From Bacillota bacterium (GTDB lineage: Bacteria; Bacillota; Sulfobacillia; Symbiobacteriales; ZC4RG38): 64,000 bases of DNA. Made by a program: the position numbers and the translations under genes. Location of the stretch: contig JAKKUO010000003.1 of NCBI GenBank assembly GCA_021890795.1, positions 1 through 64,000 of the forward strand, read 5' to 3'. Of the stretch, positions 34,339 to 43,270 are shown one piece after another (position 1 is the stretch's first letter; every line of letters starts with the position of its first letter). Below the pieces are notes generated by a model that was not told the DNA's origin, did not search any database, and saw nothing but the letters and a program-made list of their open reading frames with translations.

Positions 34339-34354
34339 GTGAATACCTATTCAC
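34339..34354. promoter_or_regulatory. ARG box (predicted ArgR operator)
   Basis: GTGAATA and TATTCAC arms around CC make a perfect dyad. With flanks it fits the ArgR consensus wnTGAATwwwwATTCAnw except in the centre and one outer base. It lies just downstream of the predicted transcription start, a repressing position. Confidence 0.7.
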
Positions 34355-34371
34355 CAAACGCGCATGAGTAT

Positions 34372-34400
34372 ACTATACAAGAACCGTGAATCCCTGTCCA
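34372..34400 (-). promoter_or_regulatory. Sigma-A promoter of the amino-acid transporter operon
   Basis: TGGACA (34395-34400), a 17-nt spacer and TATAGT (34372-34377) on the minus strand, each one base from consensus. Transcription would start near 34364, immediately before the ARG box. Confidence 0.75.
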
Positions 34401-34552
34401 GACCAAAATGTGCCCGACCCAAAAAGTGTGACCGCCCGATAATCGGACCGCCAGAGGCCAATCGGCTGCCCGCCAGCCGCCAACCGGCTCCCCCAAGGGC
34501 CGAACCGCTAGGGAGAGAACCGCAGCGGGGATGGGAGGAGCCAGGGACGGCC

Positions 34553-34591
34553 CCTGTCGAAGGTTCCTGTCAAAGGTGCCTGTCAACTGTG
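34553..34591. repeat. 13-bp tandem repeat, three copies
   Basis: CCTGTCGAAGGTT, CCTGTCAAAGGTG and CCTGTCAACTGTG follow one another directly upstream of the RBS of the 73-aa gene. Together with the dyad CCGATAATCGG (34436-34446) this is the content of the 290-bp divergent gap. Confidence 0.7.
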
Positions 34592-34609
34592 GGATCAGGA
34601 GGCTTGGCA

Positions 34610-34831
34610 ATGGCAAAGTTCCGCAAGGTAAGGGTGGTCCGCCGGGTCCGGGACGCCCTGCCCGGCGACGGGTACAAGACCTGGGCGGAGCGGGAGCTCG
34701 AGGCGGCCAAGGAAGCCAAGTTCGAAGAGGACCCGTACCTGAACAAGGGCTGCCTCGGCTGTACCGGCGCCACCACGCTCTTCTTCGGCGTGCTGTTCCT
34801 GGCCCTCTTCCTGCAGAGGTGCAACCCCTGA
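34610..34831 (+). CDS. Small single-helix membrane protein (73 aa)
   Basis: A 73-residue protein from ATG 34610 behind CAGGAGG. The N-terminal half is basic then charged (KFRKVRVVRRVRDAL); a hydrophobic helix ATTLFFGVLFLALFLQ is near the C-terminus, preceded by GCLGC. It is probably tail-anchored with the N-terminus in the cytoplasm. No family is recognised. Confidence 0.55.
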   Translation: MAKFRKVRVVRRVRDALPGDGYKTWAERELEAAKEAKFEEDPYLNKGCLGCTGATTLFFGVLFLALFLQRCNP

Positions 34832-34948
34832 GCCGGCAGGCCCGCAGCCGCCCGGGAGCTCTCCCGCCCCGGGGCTCTCCCCGGCGGGGCCTCCCCGGTG
34901 CGGCGGGCGGCCCCTTGCCAAGCAGGTACCAAGGGAGCACAAAGCAAG

Positions 34949-34976
34949 GCGCCACACCCTCGGGGGTGTGGCGCCG
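34949..34976. terminator. Bidirectional terminator
   Basis: A perfect 12-bp stem (34949-34960 with 34965-34976) with a TCGG loop, extended by AA and TT, lies between the converging 73-aa gene and hemB. Confidence 0.75.
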
Positions 34977-35009
34977 TTGCGTTCGGCCCGCTCTCTTCCC
35001 GCACCCCGG

Positions 35010-35990
35010 TCAGGCTTCTTCCCGCAGCCACCGGGCGGCCTCCACCGCGTGGTAGGTGAGGATCAGGTCCGCGCCGGCCCGCTTGAAGCCCGTCAGGGTC
35101 TCCAGCACCACCCGGCGCTCGTCGATCCAGCCCCGGGCTGCGGCGGCCTTCACCATCGCGTACTCACCGGAGACGTTGTAGCAGGCCACCGGCACGTTCA
35201 CCTGCTGCCGGACCCGCCACAGGATGTCCATGTAGGCCAGGGCGGGCTTGACCATCACCACGTCGGCCCCTTCGGCCAGGTCCAGCTCCACCTCCCGCAG
35301 GGCCTCCCGGCCATTGGCCGGGTCCATCTGGTAGGAGCGCCGGTCACCGAACTGGGGGGCGGACTGGGCTGCCACCCGGAAGGGACCGTAGTAGGCGGAG
35401 GCGTACTTGGCCGAGTACGCCATGATCGCCACGTCCTGGAAGCCGGCCTCATCCAGGGCCCGGCGGATCACCGCCACCCGGCCGTCCATCATGTCCGAGG
35501 GGGCCACCATGTCGGCCCCGGCCTCCGCGTGGCTGAGGGCCTCCCGGGCCAGAAGCTCCAGGGTGGGGTCGTTCAAGATCTTGCCGTCCTGGACCACCCC
35601 GCAGTGGCCGTGGTCGGTGTACTCGCAAAGGCAGACGTCGGTGATGACGTAGACCTCCGGGAACCGGGCCTTGATGTTCCGCACCGCTTGCTGCACCGGG
35701 CCCCGGGGGTCCCAGGCGGAGCTGCCCTGAGGGTCCTTGTACTCCGGGATACCGAAGAGGATCACCGCCCGCACCCCGTGGCGCAGGGCGTTCTCCACCT
35801 CCTGGAGCACGGTGTCCGGGGACCAGTGGCAGATCCCGGGCAGGGCCTCAATCTCCTGCCGGACCCCGGTGCCCGGCACCACGAAGAGGGGATAGATAAA
35901 GTCGTCGGGGGTCAGGACCGTCTCCCGGACCAGCCGGCGGATGGTCTCAGACTGCCGCAGCCGCCGGGGGCGGTGGATGGGGAAGGACAT
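35010..35990 (-). CDS. hemB: Porphobilinogen synthase (delta-aminolevulinate dehydratase)
   Basis: A 326-residue enzyme that condenses two aminolevulinates to porphobilinogen. The two active lysines are in [15 protein letters not shown] and [11 protein letters not shown]. The Cys cluster [14 protein letters not shown] indicates the zinc-binding class. The start is ATG 35990 behind AGGAAGGTG. It is the last gene of the haem operon, 59 bp after hemD, and ends 30 bp before a bidirectional terminator. hemL is not in the window. Confidence 0.95.
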   Translation of the reverse strand: MSFPIHRPRRLRQSETIRRLVRETVLTPDDFIYPLFVVPGTGVRQEIEALPGICHWSPDTVLQEVENALRHGVRAVILFGIPEYKDPQGSSAWDPRGPVQQAVRNIKARFPEVYVITDVCLCEYTDHGHCGVVQDGKILNDPTLELLAREALSHAEAGADMVAPSDMMDGRVAVIRRALDEAGFQDVAIMAYSAKYASAYYGPFRVAAQSAPQFGDRRSYQMDPANGREALREVELDLAEGADVVMVKPALAYMDILWRVRQQVNVPVACYNVSGEYAMVKAAAARGWIDERRVVLETLTGFKRAGADLILTYHAVEAARWLREEA

Positions 35991-36049
35991 GGGCATCACC
36001 TTCCTGCTTCGCAACCTGGGGCGCCCGGCGGGGCGCCAGGGGTATGGCT

Positions 36050-36895
36050 TTATCCAGGGCTCTGGCCGTTTGCGGAGTTGGGTGAGGAGACTCGCCGCTG
36101 CCCGTCCCCCTGGGCGGCGTGGGCCGCCAGGGCGGCAGCCAGGCCTTCGGCGGTGGCCTCCGGGGGCACCAGATCCACCCGCACCCCCGCTTCCCGGGCC
36201 GCTGCAGCGGTAGAAGGCCCGATGCAGGCCACCGTCACCGGGGCAAGGAGCCGGACGCCGTCGGGCAGGGCCAGGAGGAAGTTCCGCACCGTCGAGGGGG
36301 ACGTGAAGGTGGCGTAGTCGATCCGCCCCGCGGCCAGGGCGGCCCTGAGCGGCTCCGGATCCCCCGCGGCGGGCACCGTCCGGTAGACCGCCACCTGGGT
36401 CACCTCAGCCCCGAGCCGCCGGAGGTCGCCGGCCACGTCCCCGGCCGGGTCCCGGGCCTGGGCCAGCAGGACCCGGTCCCCGGGGCGGAGGTGGGGCGCC
36501 AGGGCCGGGGCCAGTTCGCTCCCCCGGTACTCCCGGGGCACCACCGCCGGCTCCAGGCCGTACCGGGCCAAGGCCGCCGCGGTGGCCCGGCCCACGGCAG
36601 CGATCCGCAGGTGGGGCGGCAGGACCGCCCCCGGCCCCCGCAGGTGGTCGAGCCGCTTGAAGAACTGGTGGACGCCGTTCTGGCTGGTGAAGACCAGCCA
36701 GGCGAAGGACTCCAGCCGGGCGAGGGCCGCATCCACCGGCCCCCAGTCTTCGGGATCGGCGATGGCGATGGTAGGAAAGTCCCAGACCTCCCCGCCCAGC
36801 CGGCGGATGGCCTCAGCCAGCCCGGACTGCTGCTCCCGGGCCCGGGTGACCAGGACCGTCCGCCCCGCCAGGGGCCTCAGGGACGCTCCGGGCAC
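36050..36895 (-). CDS. hemD: Uroporphyrinogen-III synthase
   Basis: A 281-residue, poorly conserved but recognisable HemD. It starts [27 protein letters not shown] and has [19 protein letters not shown] and [14 protein letters not shown] in family order. It closes hydroxymethylbilane to uroporphyrinogen III with inversion of ring D. The GTG 36895 start follows GGGGAGGTGG. It sits between hemC and hemB. Confidence 0.92.
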   Translation of the reverse strand: MPGASLRPLAGRTVLVTRAREQQSGLAEAIRRLGGEVWDFPTIAIADPEDWGPVDAALARLESFAWLVFTSQNGVHQFFKRLDHLRGPGAVLPPHLRIAAVGRATAAALARYGLEPAVVPREYRGSELAPALAPHLRPGDRVLLAQARDPAGDVAGDLRRLGAEVTQVAVYRTVPAAGDPEPLRAALAAGRIDYATFTSPSTVRNFLLALPDGVRLLAPVTVACIGPSTAAAAREAGVRVDLVPPEATAEGLAAALAAHAAQGDGQRRVSSPNSANGQSPG

Positions 36896-36999
36896 GGTTC
36901 TCCACCTCCCCTTCCCGGGGTGTCTCCCCTTCTCGCGGTCTGTGTGCCCTTCGTCTCCGGGCTATCGACCCTCCCCGGGGCTCCCCGCTCCTCCCCGGG

Positions 37000-38076
37000 C
37001 TATCCGCCCCGGTGGATCTGCTCCAGCACCTCCCGGCCGCCCAGGGCCAGGACCTGCTCTGCCACCCGGGTCCCCAGGCCCTCGGGGTCCTCCGGGGCCC
37101 CCTCCGCCTCCCAGGCGGCGATCCGGCTGCCGTCGGGCAGGGCCACCAGGCCCCGGAGGTGGAGCCGGTCCCCCGCCAACCGGGCGTGGGCGGCCACCGG
37201 GGTCTGGCAGGAGCCGGCCAGGGCGGGCGCCCGGCCCGGCGCCCCGGGGCCCGCGCTGCCGGCCACCGCGGCGGCCCCTGGGGCAAGGGGCCGGGCCTCC
37301 TCCGGGCCCGCCAGGGGCTGGGCCCCTGCCAGGCCCGCCACCGCCTGGGCCTCCCGGGTGATCCGGGCCATGAAGGCCCGCTCCGCCCGGACCGCCAGGG
37401 CGGTCGGCAGGTGATGGAGCGGCGCCAGCAGCCTGGCCATCTCCTCATCCCCGGCCCGGATCTCCAGGGCCAAAGCCCCCTGCCCCACCGCGGGGAGGAG
37501 GACCCTCGGGTCCAGGTACTCGGTGATCCGCCCGGCGAAGCCCGCCCGGTGCAGCCCCGCGGCGGCCATCACCAGCGCGTCGAACTGCCCCTCCTCGAGT
37601 TTCCGCAGCCGGGTGTCCACGTTCCCCCGGACCGGCCGGTACTCCAGGTCCGGCCGGAGGCGCCGGAGTTGGGCCAGCCGCCGGAGGCTGGAGGTGCCCA
37701 CCACCGCCCCTGGCGGCAGCTCCGCCAGCGGGGTGCCGTCCCGGGCGATCACCACGTCCCGGGGATCCTCCCGCTCCGGGATACAGCCCAGGGTGAGGCC
37801 CGGCGGCAGTTCCGTCGGCATGTCCTTCAGGCTGTGGACCGCCAGGTCCGCCCGGCCGTCCAGGAGGGCCTCCTCCAGTTCCTTGGTGAAGAGCCCCTTG
37901 CCCCCCACCTGGCTGAGGGGAATCCCCGCGGCCTGGGTGCGGTCCCCCTGGGTCCGGTAGATCTCGATGGCAAAGCGAACCCCCGGGTGCAGGGCCTCCA
38001 GCCGGGCCACGACCCACCGGGTCTGGCTGAGGGCCAGGAGGCTCCCCCGGGTGGCCACCCGCACGGTCTTTCCCAC
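37000..38076 (-). CDS. hemC: Hydroxymethylbilane synthase (porphobilinogen deaminase) with an insertion
   Basis: About 358 residues; typical HemC has about 310. Conserved parts are VRVATRGSLLALSQT, VGGKGLFTKELE, AVHSLKDMPT, GTSSLRRLAQL and AVGQGALALE. The cofactor-carrying cysteine is in GSCQTPVAAHA. About 45 Ala/Gly/Pro-rich residues are inserted between RAFMARI and this cysteine loop, at the entry to domain 3. The start is placed at GTG 38076, nine bases after AAGGG; GTG 38085 touches it. It follows hemX by 15 bp. Confidence 0.93.
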   Translation of the reverse strand: MGKTVRVATRGSLLALSQTRWVVARLEALHPGVRFAIEIYRTQGDRTQAAGIPLSQVGGKGLFTKELEEALLDGRADLAVHSLKDMPTELPPGLTLGCIPEREDPRDVVIARDGTPLAELPPGAVVGTSSLRRLAQLRRLRPDLEYRPVRGNVDTRLRKLEEGQFDALVMAAAGLHRAGFAGRITEYLDPRVLLPAVGQGALALEIRAGDEEMARLLAPLHHLPTALAVRAERAFMARITREAQAVAGLAGAQPLAGPEEARPLAPGAAAVAGSAGPGAPGRAPALAGSCQTPVAAHARLAGDRLHLRGLVALPDGSRIAAWEAEGAPEDPEGLGTRVAEQVLALGGREVLEQIHRGG

Positions 38077-38091
38077 AGGCGACACCCCTTG

Positions 38092-38925
38092 TCACAGGTC
38101 GAACCGGTGCCAGTCCGAGGCAAAGCGGTTGATCACCAGGTAGTTGGCCGCCGCGCTCAGGAAGCCCAGGATGCTCCACCAGGCCGCCTGCCGGCCGCCC
38201 CATCCCCGGTACCGCCGCACCGCGAGGTACCCCGCGTACAGACCCCAGGTGAGAAGGGTCCACAGGAGCTTGGCATCCAGAGCCCAGCCAGCGTGCCCCC
38301 ACAGACGGCCGGCGAAGAGGCTGCCGGAGACCATCGCCAGGGTGAGGAGGGTGAACCCCGCGGCCACGCACCGGTGCCCCCACAGGTCCAGCCCTTCCAG
38401 GGAGGGGAGCCGGTAGCTGAGGGGCCCCATCGCCTTCCGGCGGAGCTGCCACTCCAAGAGCAGGTACATCGCTCCGGCGACAAAGGCGCCCACCGAGCAC
38501 CCCAGGGCGAAAAGGGCCACCAGGGCGTGGCCCGCGACGATCGCGACGGGCACCGGCGGCGCCGGCCCCGGTGCGGACGCCGGGACAGCCCGGGGCAACC
38601 CGGCCCCCGCCACCAGCAGGAGAAAGATCACCGGGAGCAGGAAGACCCCGGCCCCGAGGTTCCGGGATCGCCAGTCGTACACCAGGTAGAGGCCGACCAG
38701 GAGCCACGTGAGAAAGACGGCGGCCTCCGGGATGGTGTAGGCCGGAAAGCGGCCGGTCCGGAGGACCAGTAAAGCCAGGGCCCCGGTGTGCAGGATCCAG
38801 GCGCACCGGGTAAGCTCCCGGGTCAACCGGTCCCACCGCCGGTAGAAAAGCATCAGGTGGGCCACCGCGGCCAGGGTGTAGGCCAGGGTGGTCCCGACGT
38901 AGAACACCGCCAGCCCGCTGCCCAC
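38092..38925 (-). CDS. hemX: HemX/CcsA-family membrane protein
   Basis: A 277-residue protein with about eight helices. The C-terminal half carries the CcsA/CcmC-like segment WGHAGWALDAKLLWTLLTW and WGHRCVAAGF. In Bacillus, HemX is encoded in this place and lowers HemA abundance. The GTG 38925 start follows GGGGGAGG. It lies between hemA (15-bp gap) and hemC. Confidence 0.9.
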   Translation of the reverse strand: MGSGLAVFYVGTTLAYTLAAVAHLMLFYRRWDRLTRELTRCAWILHTGALALLVLRTGRFPAYTIPEAAVFLTWLLVGLYLVYDWRSRNLGAGVFLLPVIFLLLVAGAGLPRAVPASAPGPAPPVPVAIVAGHALVALFALGCSVGAFVAGAMYLLLEWQLRRKAMGPLSYRLPSLEGLDLWGHRCVAAGFTLLTLAMVSGSLFAGRLWGHAGWALDAKLLWTLLTWGLYAGYLAVRRYRGWGGRQAAWWSILGFLSAAANYLVINRFASDWHRFDL

Positions 38926-38940
38926 GCCGCCTCCCCCGCC

Positions 38941-40359
38941 TTACCCGTCCCCGGGGGCCGGCAGGGCCTCGGGCTCCGCCGCGGCGCCGGTCCGCCGCCG
39001 GCCAGCCACCGGGCAGTCTTCCGGCCGGCCCCAGGAGGCCCGGAGGGCCCGGTCGGCCGCGGCCACCGCCGGGTCGTCGGCCCGAGCCGGTTCGAGGCGG
39101 AACAGCCGGGCCACGAGGGCTGCCGCCGCCCGGGCCTCCCCCCGGCCGCCATCCTCGGCCAGGCGCTTGAGCTCCTGGGTCGGGTCGTTGAGGATCTTGT
39201 TGACGATGGCCACGGTCAAGGCCTCGATCACTTTCCGCTCCCGGTCGCTCAGGTTCGGCAGCCGGCCCAGAGCCCGCTGCAGCTCCGCCTGCCGGATCCG
39301 ATCCGCCTTCTCCCGCAGCTGCCGGATGGTAGGCACCACCGCCTGGGTGTTGAGCCAGGCCTGGAACCGCTCCACCTCCTCCGCCACGATGGCTTCCGCC
39401 CGGACGGCCTCCCGGGCCCGCTCCTGGAGGTTCTGGGCCACCACCTGCTCCAGGTCGTCGATGTTGTACAGGAAAGCCCCCTCCAGCTCGCCGACGGCGG
39501 GGTCCACATCCCGGGGGACCGCGATGTCAAAGAGGAAGATGGGCCGGCCCCGCCGGGCCCTGAGCGCCCGCTCCACCATCTCCCGGGTGAGCAGATACCC
39601 TTCGGCCCCGGTGGAGGAGATGACCACGTCCACCTCCTGGAGCGCCCCCGGGACGGCCTCCAGGGGAATGGCCCGGCCGCCGAAGGCGCCGGCCAGCTTC
39701 TCCGCCCGCTCCAGGGTCCGGTTGGCCACCAGGATCTGCCCCACCCCGGCTGCGACCAGGTGCCGGACCGTCAGTTCGGCCATCTCTCCGGCGCCGATGC
39801 AGAGCACCGTCCGGCCCTGGAGGGACTGGAAGAGCTTCTTGGCCAGTTCCACCGCCGCGTAGGGGACCGAGACCGGCATCTCGCTGATGGCCGTCTCGGT
39901 GTGGGCCCGCTTGGCTGCCGCCAGGGCCTGGTGCATCAGGTGGTGCATGTACTTGCCCACCACGCCGGTCTCCGCCGCCTGCCGGTACGCATCCCGCACC
40001 TGGCCAAGGATCTGGGTCTCGCCGAGAACCATGGAATCCAGGCCGGCGGCCACCCGGAAGAGGTGGCGCACCGCCTCCAGCTCTTCATGCCGATACAGGA
40101 AGGGCGTGATCGCCTCTGCCGGAAGCCCCCGGAGCTCGGCCAGGGTCGCCGCCAGCCGCGCCGCGGCCTGGGCCGGAGCGGTCACCGTGGCGTAGACCTC
40201 GGTCCGGTTGCAGGTCGAGAGCAGCACCACCTCGGCCACCTCATCCAGGGCGGCCAGACGGGTCAGGGCAGCGGGGAGTTCCGGCGCCGAAAAGGCCAGC
40301 CGCTCCCGCAGTTCGACCGGTGCCGTCCGATGGTTCATGCCGAGGGCGATCAGGTGCAT
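38941..40359 (-). CDS. hemA: Glutamyl-tRNA reductase
   Basis: A 472-residue enzyme for the first step of C5 haem synthesis. It has GMNHRTAPVELRERL, the catalytic cysteine in STCNRTEVYA, the HLFRVAAGLDSMVLGETQILGQV core and the NADPH site GAGEMAELTVRHL. The Pro/Ala/Arg-rich C-terminal tail (about 425-472) extends past the normal end. The start is ATG 40359 behind AGGTGGG, discarding 19 codons upstream. It is the first gene of the operon. Confidence 0.95.
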   Translation of the reverse strand: MHLIALGMNHRTAPVELRERLAFSAPELPAALTRLAALDEVAEVVLLSTCNRTEVYATVTAPAQAAARLAATLAELRGLPAEAITPFLYRHEELEAVRHLFRVAAGLDSMVLGETQILGQVRDAYRQAAETGVVGKYMHHLMHQALAAAKRAHTETAISEMPVSVPYAAVELAKKLFQSLQGRTVLCIGAGEMAELTVRHLVAAGVGQILVANRTLERAEKLAGAFGGRAIPLEAVPGALQEVDVVISSTGAEGYLLTREMVERALRARRGRPIFLFDIAVPRDVDPAVGELEGAFLYNIDDLEQVVAQNLQERAREAVRAEAIVAEEVERFQAWLNTQAVVPTIRQLREKADRIRQAELQRALGRLPNLSDRERKVIEALTVAIVNKILNDPTQELKRLAEDGGRGEARAAAALVARLFRLEPARADDPAVAAADRALRASWGRPEDCPVAGRRRTGAAAEPEALPAPGDG

Positions 40360-40461
40360 CTTGCTTCCCACCTGCTCCCGCAAGATTCGGATTTGCGGAC
40401 GGGCTCCGGGGAGCACCCGATCCTACAGCCCGATCCGTACAGGTTGTCATTATTCTTGAGC

Positions 40462-40490
40462 ATTCTAGCACCGGGGGCAGAAAGGGTCAA
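40462..40490 (-). promoter_or_regulatory. Sigma-A promoter of the hem operon
   Basis: TTGACC (40485-40490), a 17-nt spacer and TAGAAT (40462-40467) on the minus strand. A leader of about 95 nt containing a GCTCC/GGAGC stem precedes hemA. Confidence 0.75.
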
Positions 40491-40501
40491 GAAAGGACGC
40501 C

Positions 40502-40960
40502 TCACCGCAAGGGCTTCTCCATCTGGTACCGGGTGACGGTGTAGCCCAGGGAGCGGTAGAGGCCCACGGCCCGCTCGTTGCTGGCGGTGACCATCAGGTG
40601 GACGGTGTGGCAGCCCCAGGAACGGAAGTACTCCTCCCCTTCCGCCATCAGCTTGCGGGCCACCCCCTTGCCCCGCCAGGCCGGATGGACATAAAGGGCC
40701 GCCACTTCCCCTCGCCGGCGCCCCCGGCTGTCCAGCTCCAGCACCAACCAGATGAATCCCACCGGGCCCCGGCTCCCGTCGGCCACCAGCACCAGCTGGG
40801 CCGGATCCCGGGCAGCCTCCCGGAGCCGCTGTCGCTGCCGGCTGAGGAACTCCGGCGTGGCGACAAAGCCGGGGAAGTTGGTCTCGTACAGCTCCGGCAT
40901 GAAGGAGATCAGGGTCTCCACATCCCGGGGGTAGTCAAAGCGGCGGACAACCACGGTCAC
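40502..40960 (-). CDS. GNAT-family N-acetyltransferase
   Basis: A 152-residue GNAT protein. The acetyl-CoA motif is LYVHPAWRGKGVARKLM, and the C-terminal strand-helix is LMVTASNERAVGLYRSLGYTV. The acceptor is unknown. The GTG 40960 start follows GGAGGAGG, 31 bp after menG, so it may be the last gene of the menaquinone operon; the hem promoter follows its stop. Confidence 0.88.
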   Translation of the reverse strand: MTVVVRRFDYPRDVETLISFMPELYETNFPGFVATPEFLSRQRQRLREAARDPAQLVLVADGSRGPVGFIWLVLELDSRGRRRGEVAALYVHPAWRGKGVARKLMAEGEEYFRSWGCHTVHLMVTASNERAVGLYRSLGYTVTRYQMEKPLR

Positions 40961-40991
40961 GGGTGTGACCTCCTCCGCGGGCCGGCGCCGG

Positions 40992-41738
40992 TTACGCCGC
41001 CGGCTTGGTGCCGTAGTGGATACAGACGCTCCCCAGCATCAGCGGCACGTAACCCACATCCCGGAAACCCACGCCTTCCATGATTCCGGCCAGCCGCTCC
41101 GGCGAAGGGTAGCCCCGCAGGGAGTTGGAGAGGTAGGTGTAGGGACGGATCCGGGCCTGGGGCCCGGCCCGGACCACCAGCCAGTCGATCAGGGGCAGGA
41201 GGGTCTTCCACCAGGCGTGGAGCAGGGCCCGGCTCCAAAGGCTCTGGGGGTTGGCGGCCTCCAGGTTTACGTACCGGCCGCCGGGCTTCAAGACCCGGTA
41301 AGCCTCCTGCAGGGTCCGGCGGATATCCCGGACGTTCCGCATCGCCCAGCCCATGGTGACGCAGTCGAAGGTGTTGTCCGGGAAGGGAAGGTCGAGGGCG
41401 TTCCCCTCCCGGAGCTCGACGATCTCCCGGTAGGGCGAGGCCTCCACCCGGCGCCGGCCCACCGCGAGCATCCCCGGGGAAATGTCCACCCCCACCACCC
41501 GGCCGGTGGGGGCCACCTGGGCCGCGGTGAGCAGGGTCAGATCCCCGGTGCCGCAGGCCACATCCAGGGAGCACATACCGGGCCGGAGACCGGTGTACCG
41601 GGCAAAGATCCGGTGCCACCGCCCCCACTGGCCCAGGGACATGATCTGGTTCATCCGGTCGTAGTACGGGGCGATCTGATCGAAGAGTTCCCGGACGTAA
41701 GCCTCTTTCTCCGCTCCCGTGGGGTGCCGATACGCCAA
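40992..41738 (-). CDS. menG: Demethylmenaquinone methyltransferase (UbiE/MenG)
   Basis: A 248-residue SAM methyltransferase. The UbiE signatures are FDQIAPYYDRMNQIMSLGQ, SLDVACGTGDLTLL and MGWAMRNVRDIRRTLQEAYR. It performs the final C-methylation of menaquinone. The TTG 41738 start follows AAGGAGG. It is 18 bp after an ABC permease gene and on the same strand as ubiA and ubiD, consistent with one menaquinone operon. Confidence 0.93.
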   Translation of the reverse strand: MAYRHPTGAEKEAYVRELFDQIAPYYDRMNQIMSLGQWGRWHRIFARYTGLRPGMCSLDVACGTGDLTLLTAAQVAPTGRVVGVDISPGMLAVGRRRVEASPYREIVELREGNALDLPFPDNTFDCVTMGWAMRNVRDIRRTLQEAYRVLKPGGRYVNLEAANPQSLWSRALLHAWWKTLLPLIDWLVVRAGPQARIRPYTYLSNSLRGYPSPERLAGIMEGVGFRDVGYVPLMLGSVCIHYGTKPAA

Positions 41739-41756
41739 AGGGGGAAGCCTCCTTCG

Positions 41757-42512
41757 TCACGATTGCCGCACCTGTGCCCGCACCCAGGGGCAGCAGACCC
41801 GCTCCAGAAGATCCGCCGCCGTGTGGAAGCCAAAGCCCAGGACCGCCATGGCGATCACCCCGGCGAACATGTCGTCGTAGTCCCGGGCGGACCACGCGTC
41901 CCAGACGTAGGCCCCCAGGCCGTGGGTGGTGGCGTAGGTCTCCGCAAAGAAGAGCACCGCCACCGCGGTGGCCGTCGAGAGCCGGAGGGCGGTGAAGACC
42001 CGGGGCAGGGTGGCCGGGATCACCACGTGCCGGTAGACCTGCCATCCCCGGGCGCCGAGGGCCGTGACCGCGATCAGGTGCCCGGGTTCCACCGCCGCCG
42101 CGCCGTCCCGGACCGTCACAAGAATCTGGAAGAAAAGGATCAGAAAGATCATGAAGACCTTGGACAGGTCCCCGATCCCCAGGACGACCATGATCACCGG
42201 CAGGAAGACCACCTTGGGGATGGGATGGGTCAGGTAGATCAGCACCGACCCGATGGGCCCCCCGGACCGGCCGAGGTAGAGGCCCAGGGGAACCCCCAGG
42301 ACCAGGGCCAGGGCGGTGGCGTAGGCCACCCGGCAGAGGCTGACCCAGGTGTGGAGCAACAGCTCCCCCTCCGCCACCCCCTGCCACAGGGCGACGAGGG
42401 CGGGACCCAGCCGGGGAAAGGCCGGCACCGCCAGGGCGATGGCCAGGGCCTCCCACCCCGCGGCCAGGATCCCGATGGCAACCAGATAGTGCCAGGGCCG
42501 CCGCTCAGCCAT
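41757..42512 (-). CDS. ABC transporter permease, SsuC/TauC type
   Basis: A 251-residue permease with about six helices. The EAA-like loop is ALGARGWQVYRHVVIPATLPRVFTA, shared with the nitrate/sulfonate/taurine and thiamine-precursor permeases. It overlaps the ATPase gene by eight bases and is followed 18 bp later by menG. Confidence 0.9.
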   Translation of the reverse strand: MAERRPWHYLVAIGILAAGWEALAIALAVPAFPRLGPALVALWQGVAEGELLLHTWVSLCRVAYATALALVLGVPLGLYLGRSGGPIGSVLIYLTHPIPKVVFLPVIMVVLGIGDLSKVFMIFLILFFQILVTVRDGAAAVEPGHLIAVTALGARGWQVYRHVVIPATLPRVFTALRLSTATAVAVLFFAETYATTHGLGAYVWDAWSARDYDDMFAGVIAMAVLGFGFHTAADLLERVCCPWVRAQVRQS

Positions 42513-43248
42513 GGACCCACCCCCGGGCAAGGACTTCCCGCACCTGGTTGACCATCTGGTGGAAGGCGGGCTCCCGGCGATACTCCGGCCGGCCGGCCCC
42601 CGGGTTGGAGATCTCCGCCAGCACCCGCCCGGGCCGGGAGGAGAGGACCAGGATCCGCCGGCCGAGGTAGACCGCCTCGGCGATGTCGTGGGTGACCAGC
42701 ACCAGGGTGGTCCGGCGCTGCCGCCAGACGGACAGGACCAGATCTTGGAGCTCCTCCCGGGTGAGGGCGTCCAGGGCGGAGAAGGGCTCGTCCATGAGGA
42801 GCAGGTCCGGGTCCAGGGCCAGGGCCCGGGCGATCCCCACCCGCTGCCGCTGGCCCCCGGAGAGCTGGGCCGGGTACCGGTTGCGGAGGTCCCACAGGCC
42901 CAGATCCCGGAGGACCCGGTCCGCGGCCTCGGGGCTCCGGCCCCGGATCCGCAGCCCGAGGGCGGCGTTCTCCCGGACCGTCTTCCAGGGCAGAAGGCCG
43001 TAATCCTGGAGAATCAGGGCCGTCCCCTCCCGGCCCCGGACCACCGGGGCGCCGGCCACCGCGACCCGGCCCGCGGTGGGGGTGAGAAGGCCGGCCAGCA
43101 CATAGAGGAGGCTGGTCTTGCCGCACCCCGAGGGGCCGATGAGGGCCAGGCTCTCCCCGGCCGGCAGGGAGAAGCTCACCCCGTCCAGGACCAGGGTCTC
43201 CTCCCGCCCGTGGCGGAAGACCAGCCGGAGGTCTTCGACCTCGACCAT
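42505..43248 (-). CDS. ABC transporter ATPase, SsuB/TauB type
   Basis: About 247 residues. Walker A is GPSGCGKTS, Q-loop LILQDYGLLPW, signature LSGGQRQRVG, Walker B LLLMDEPFSALDA and H-loop VTHDIAEA. It groups by motif with nitrate/sulfonate/taurine ATPases. The start ATG 43248 has GGGGGTA close upstream; a longer frame to 43305 overlaps the binding-protein gene and is less likely. Confidence 0.9.
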   Translation of the reverse strand: MVEVEDLRLVFRHGREETLVLDGVSFSLPAGESLALIGPSGCGKTSLLYVLAGLLTPTAGRVAVAGAPVVRGREGTALILQDYGLLPWKTVRENAALGLRIRGRSPEAADRVLRDLGLWDLRNRYPAQLSGGQRQRVGIARALALDPDLLLMDEPFSALDALTREELQDLVLSVWRQRRTTLVLVTHDIAEAVYLGRRILVLSSRPGRVLAEISNPGAGRPEYRREPAFHQMVNQVREVLARGWVHG

Positions 43249-43270
43249 TACCCCCGCCCCCGGGCCCCGG

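Noticed and set aside
35260-36317. A long plus-strand frame opposite hemB
   Set aside because: It is antisense to clear haem genes and has no recognisable domain.
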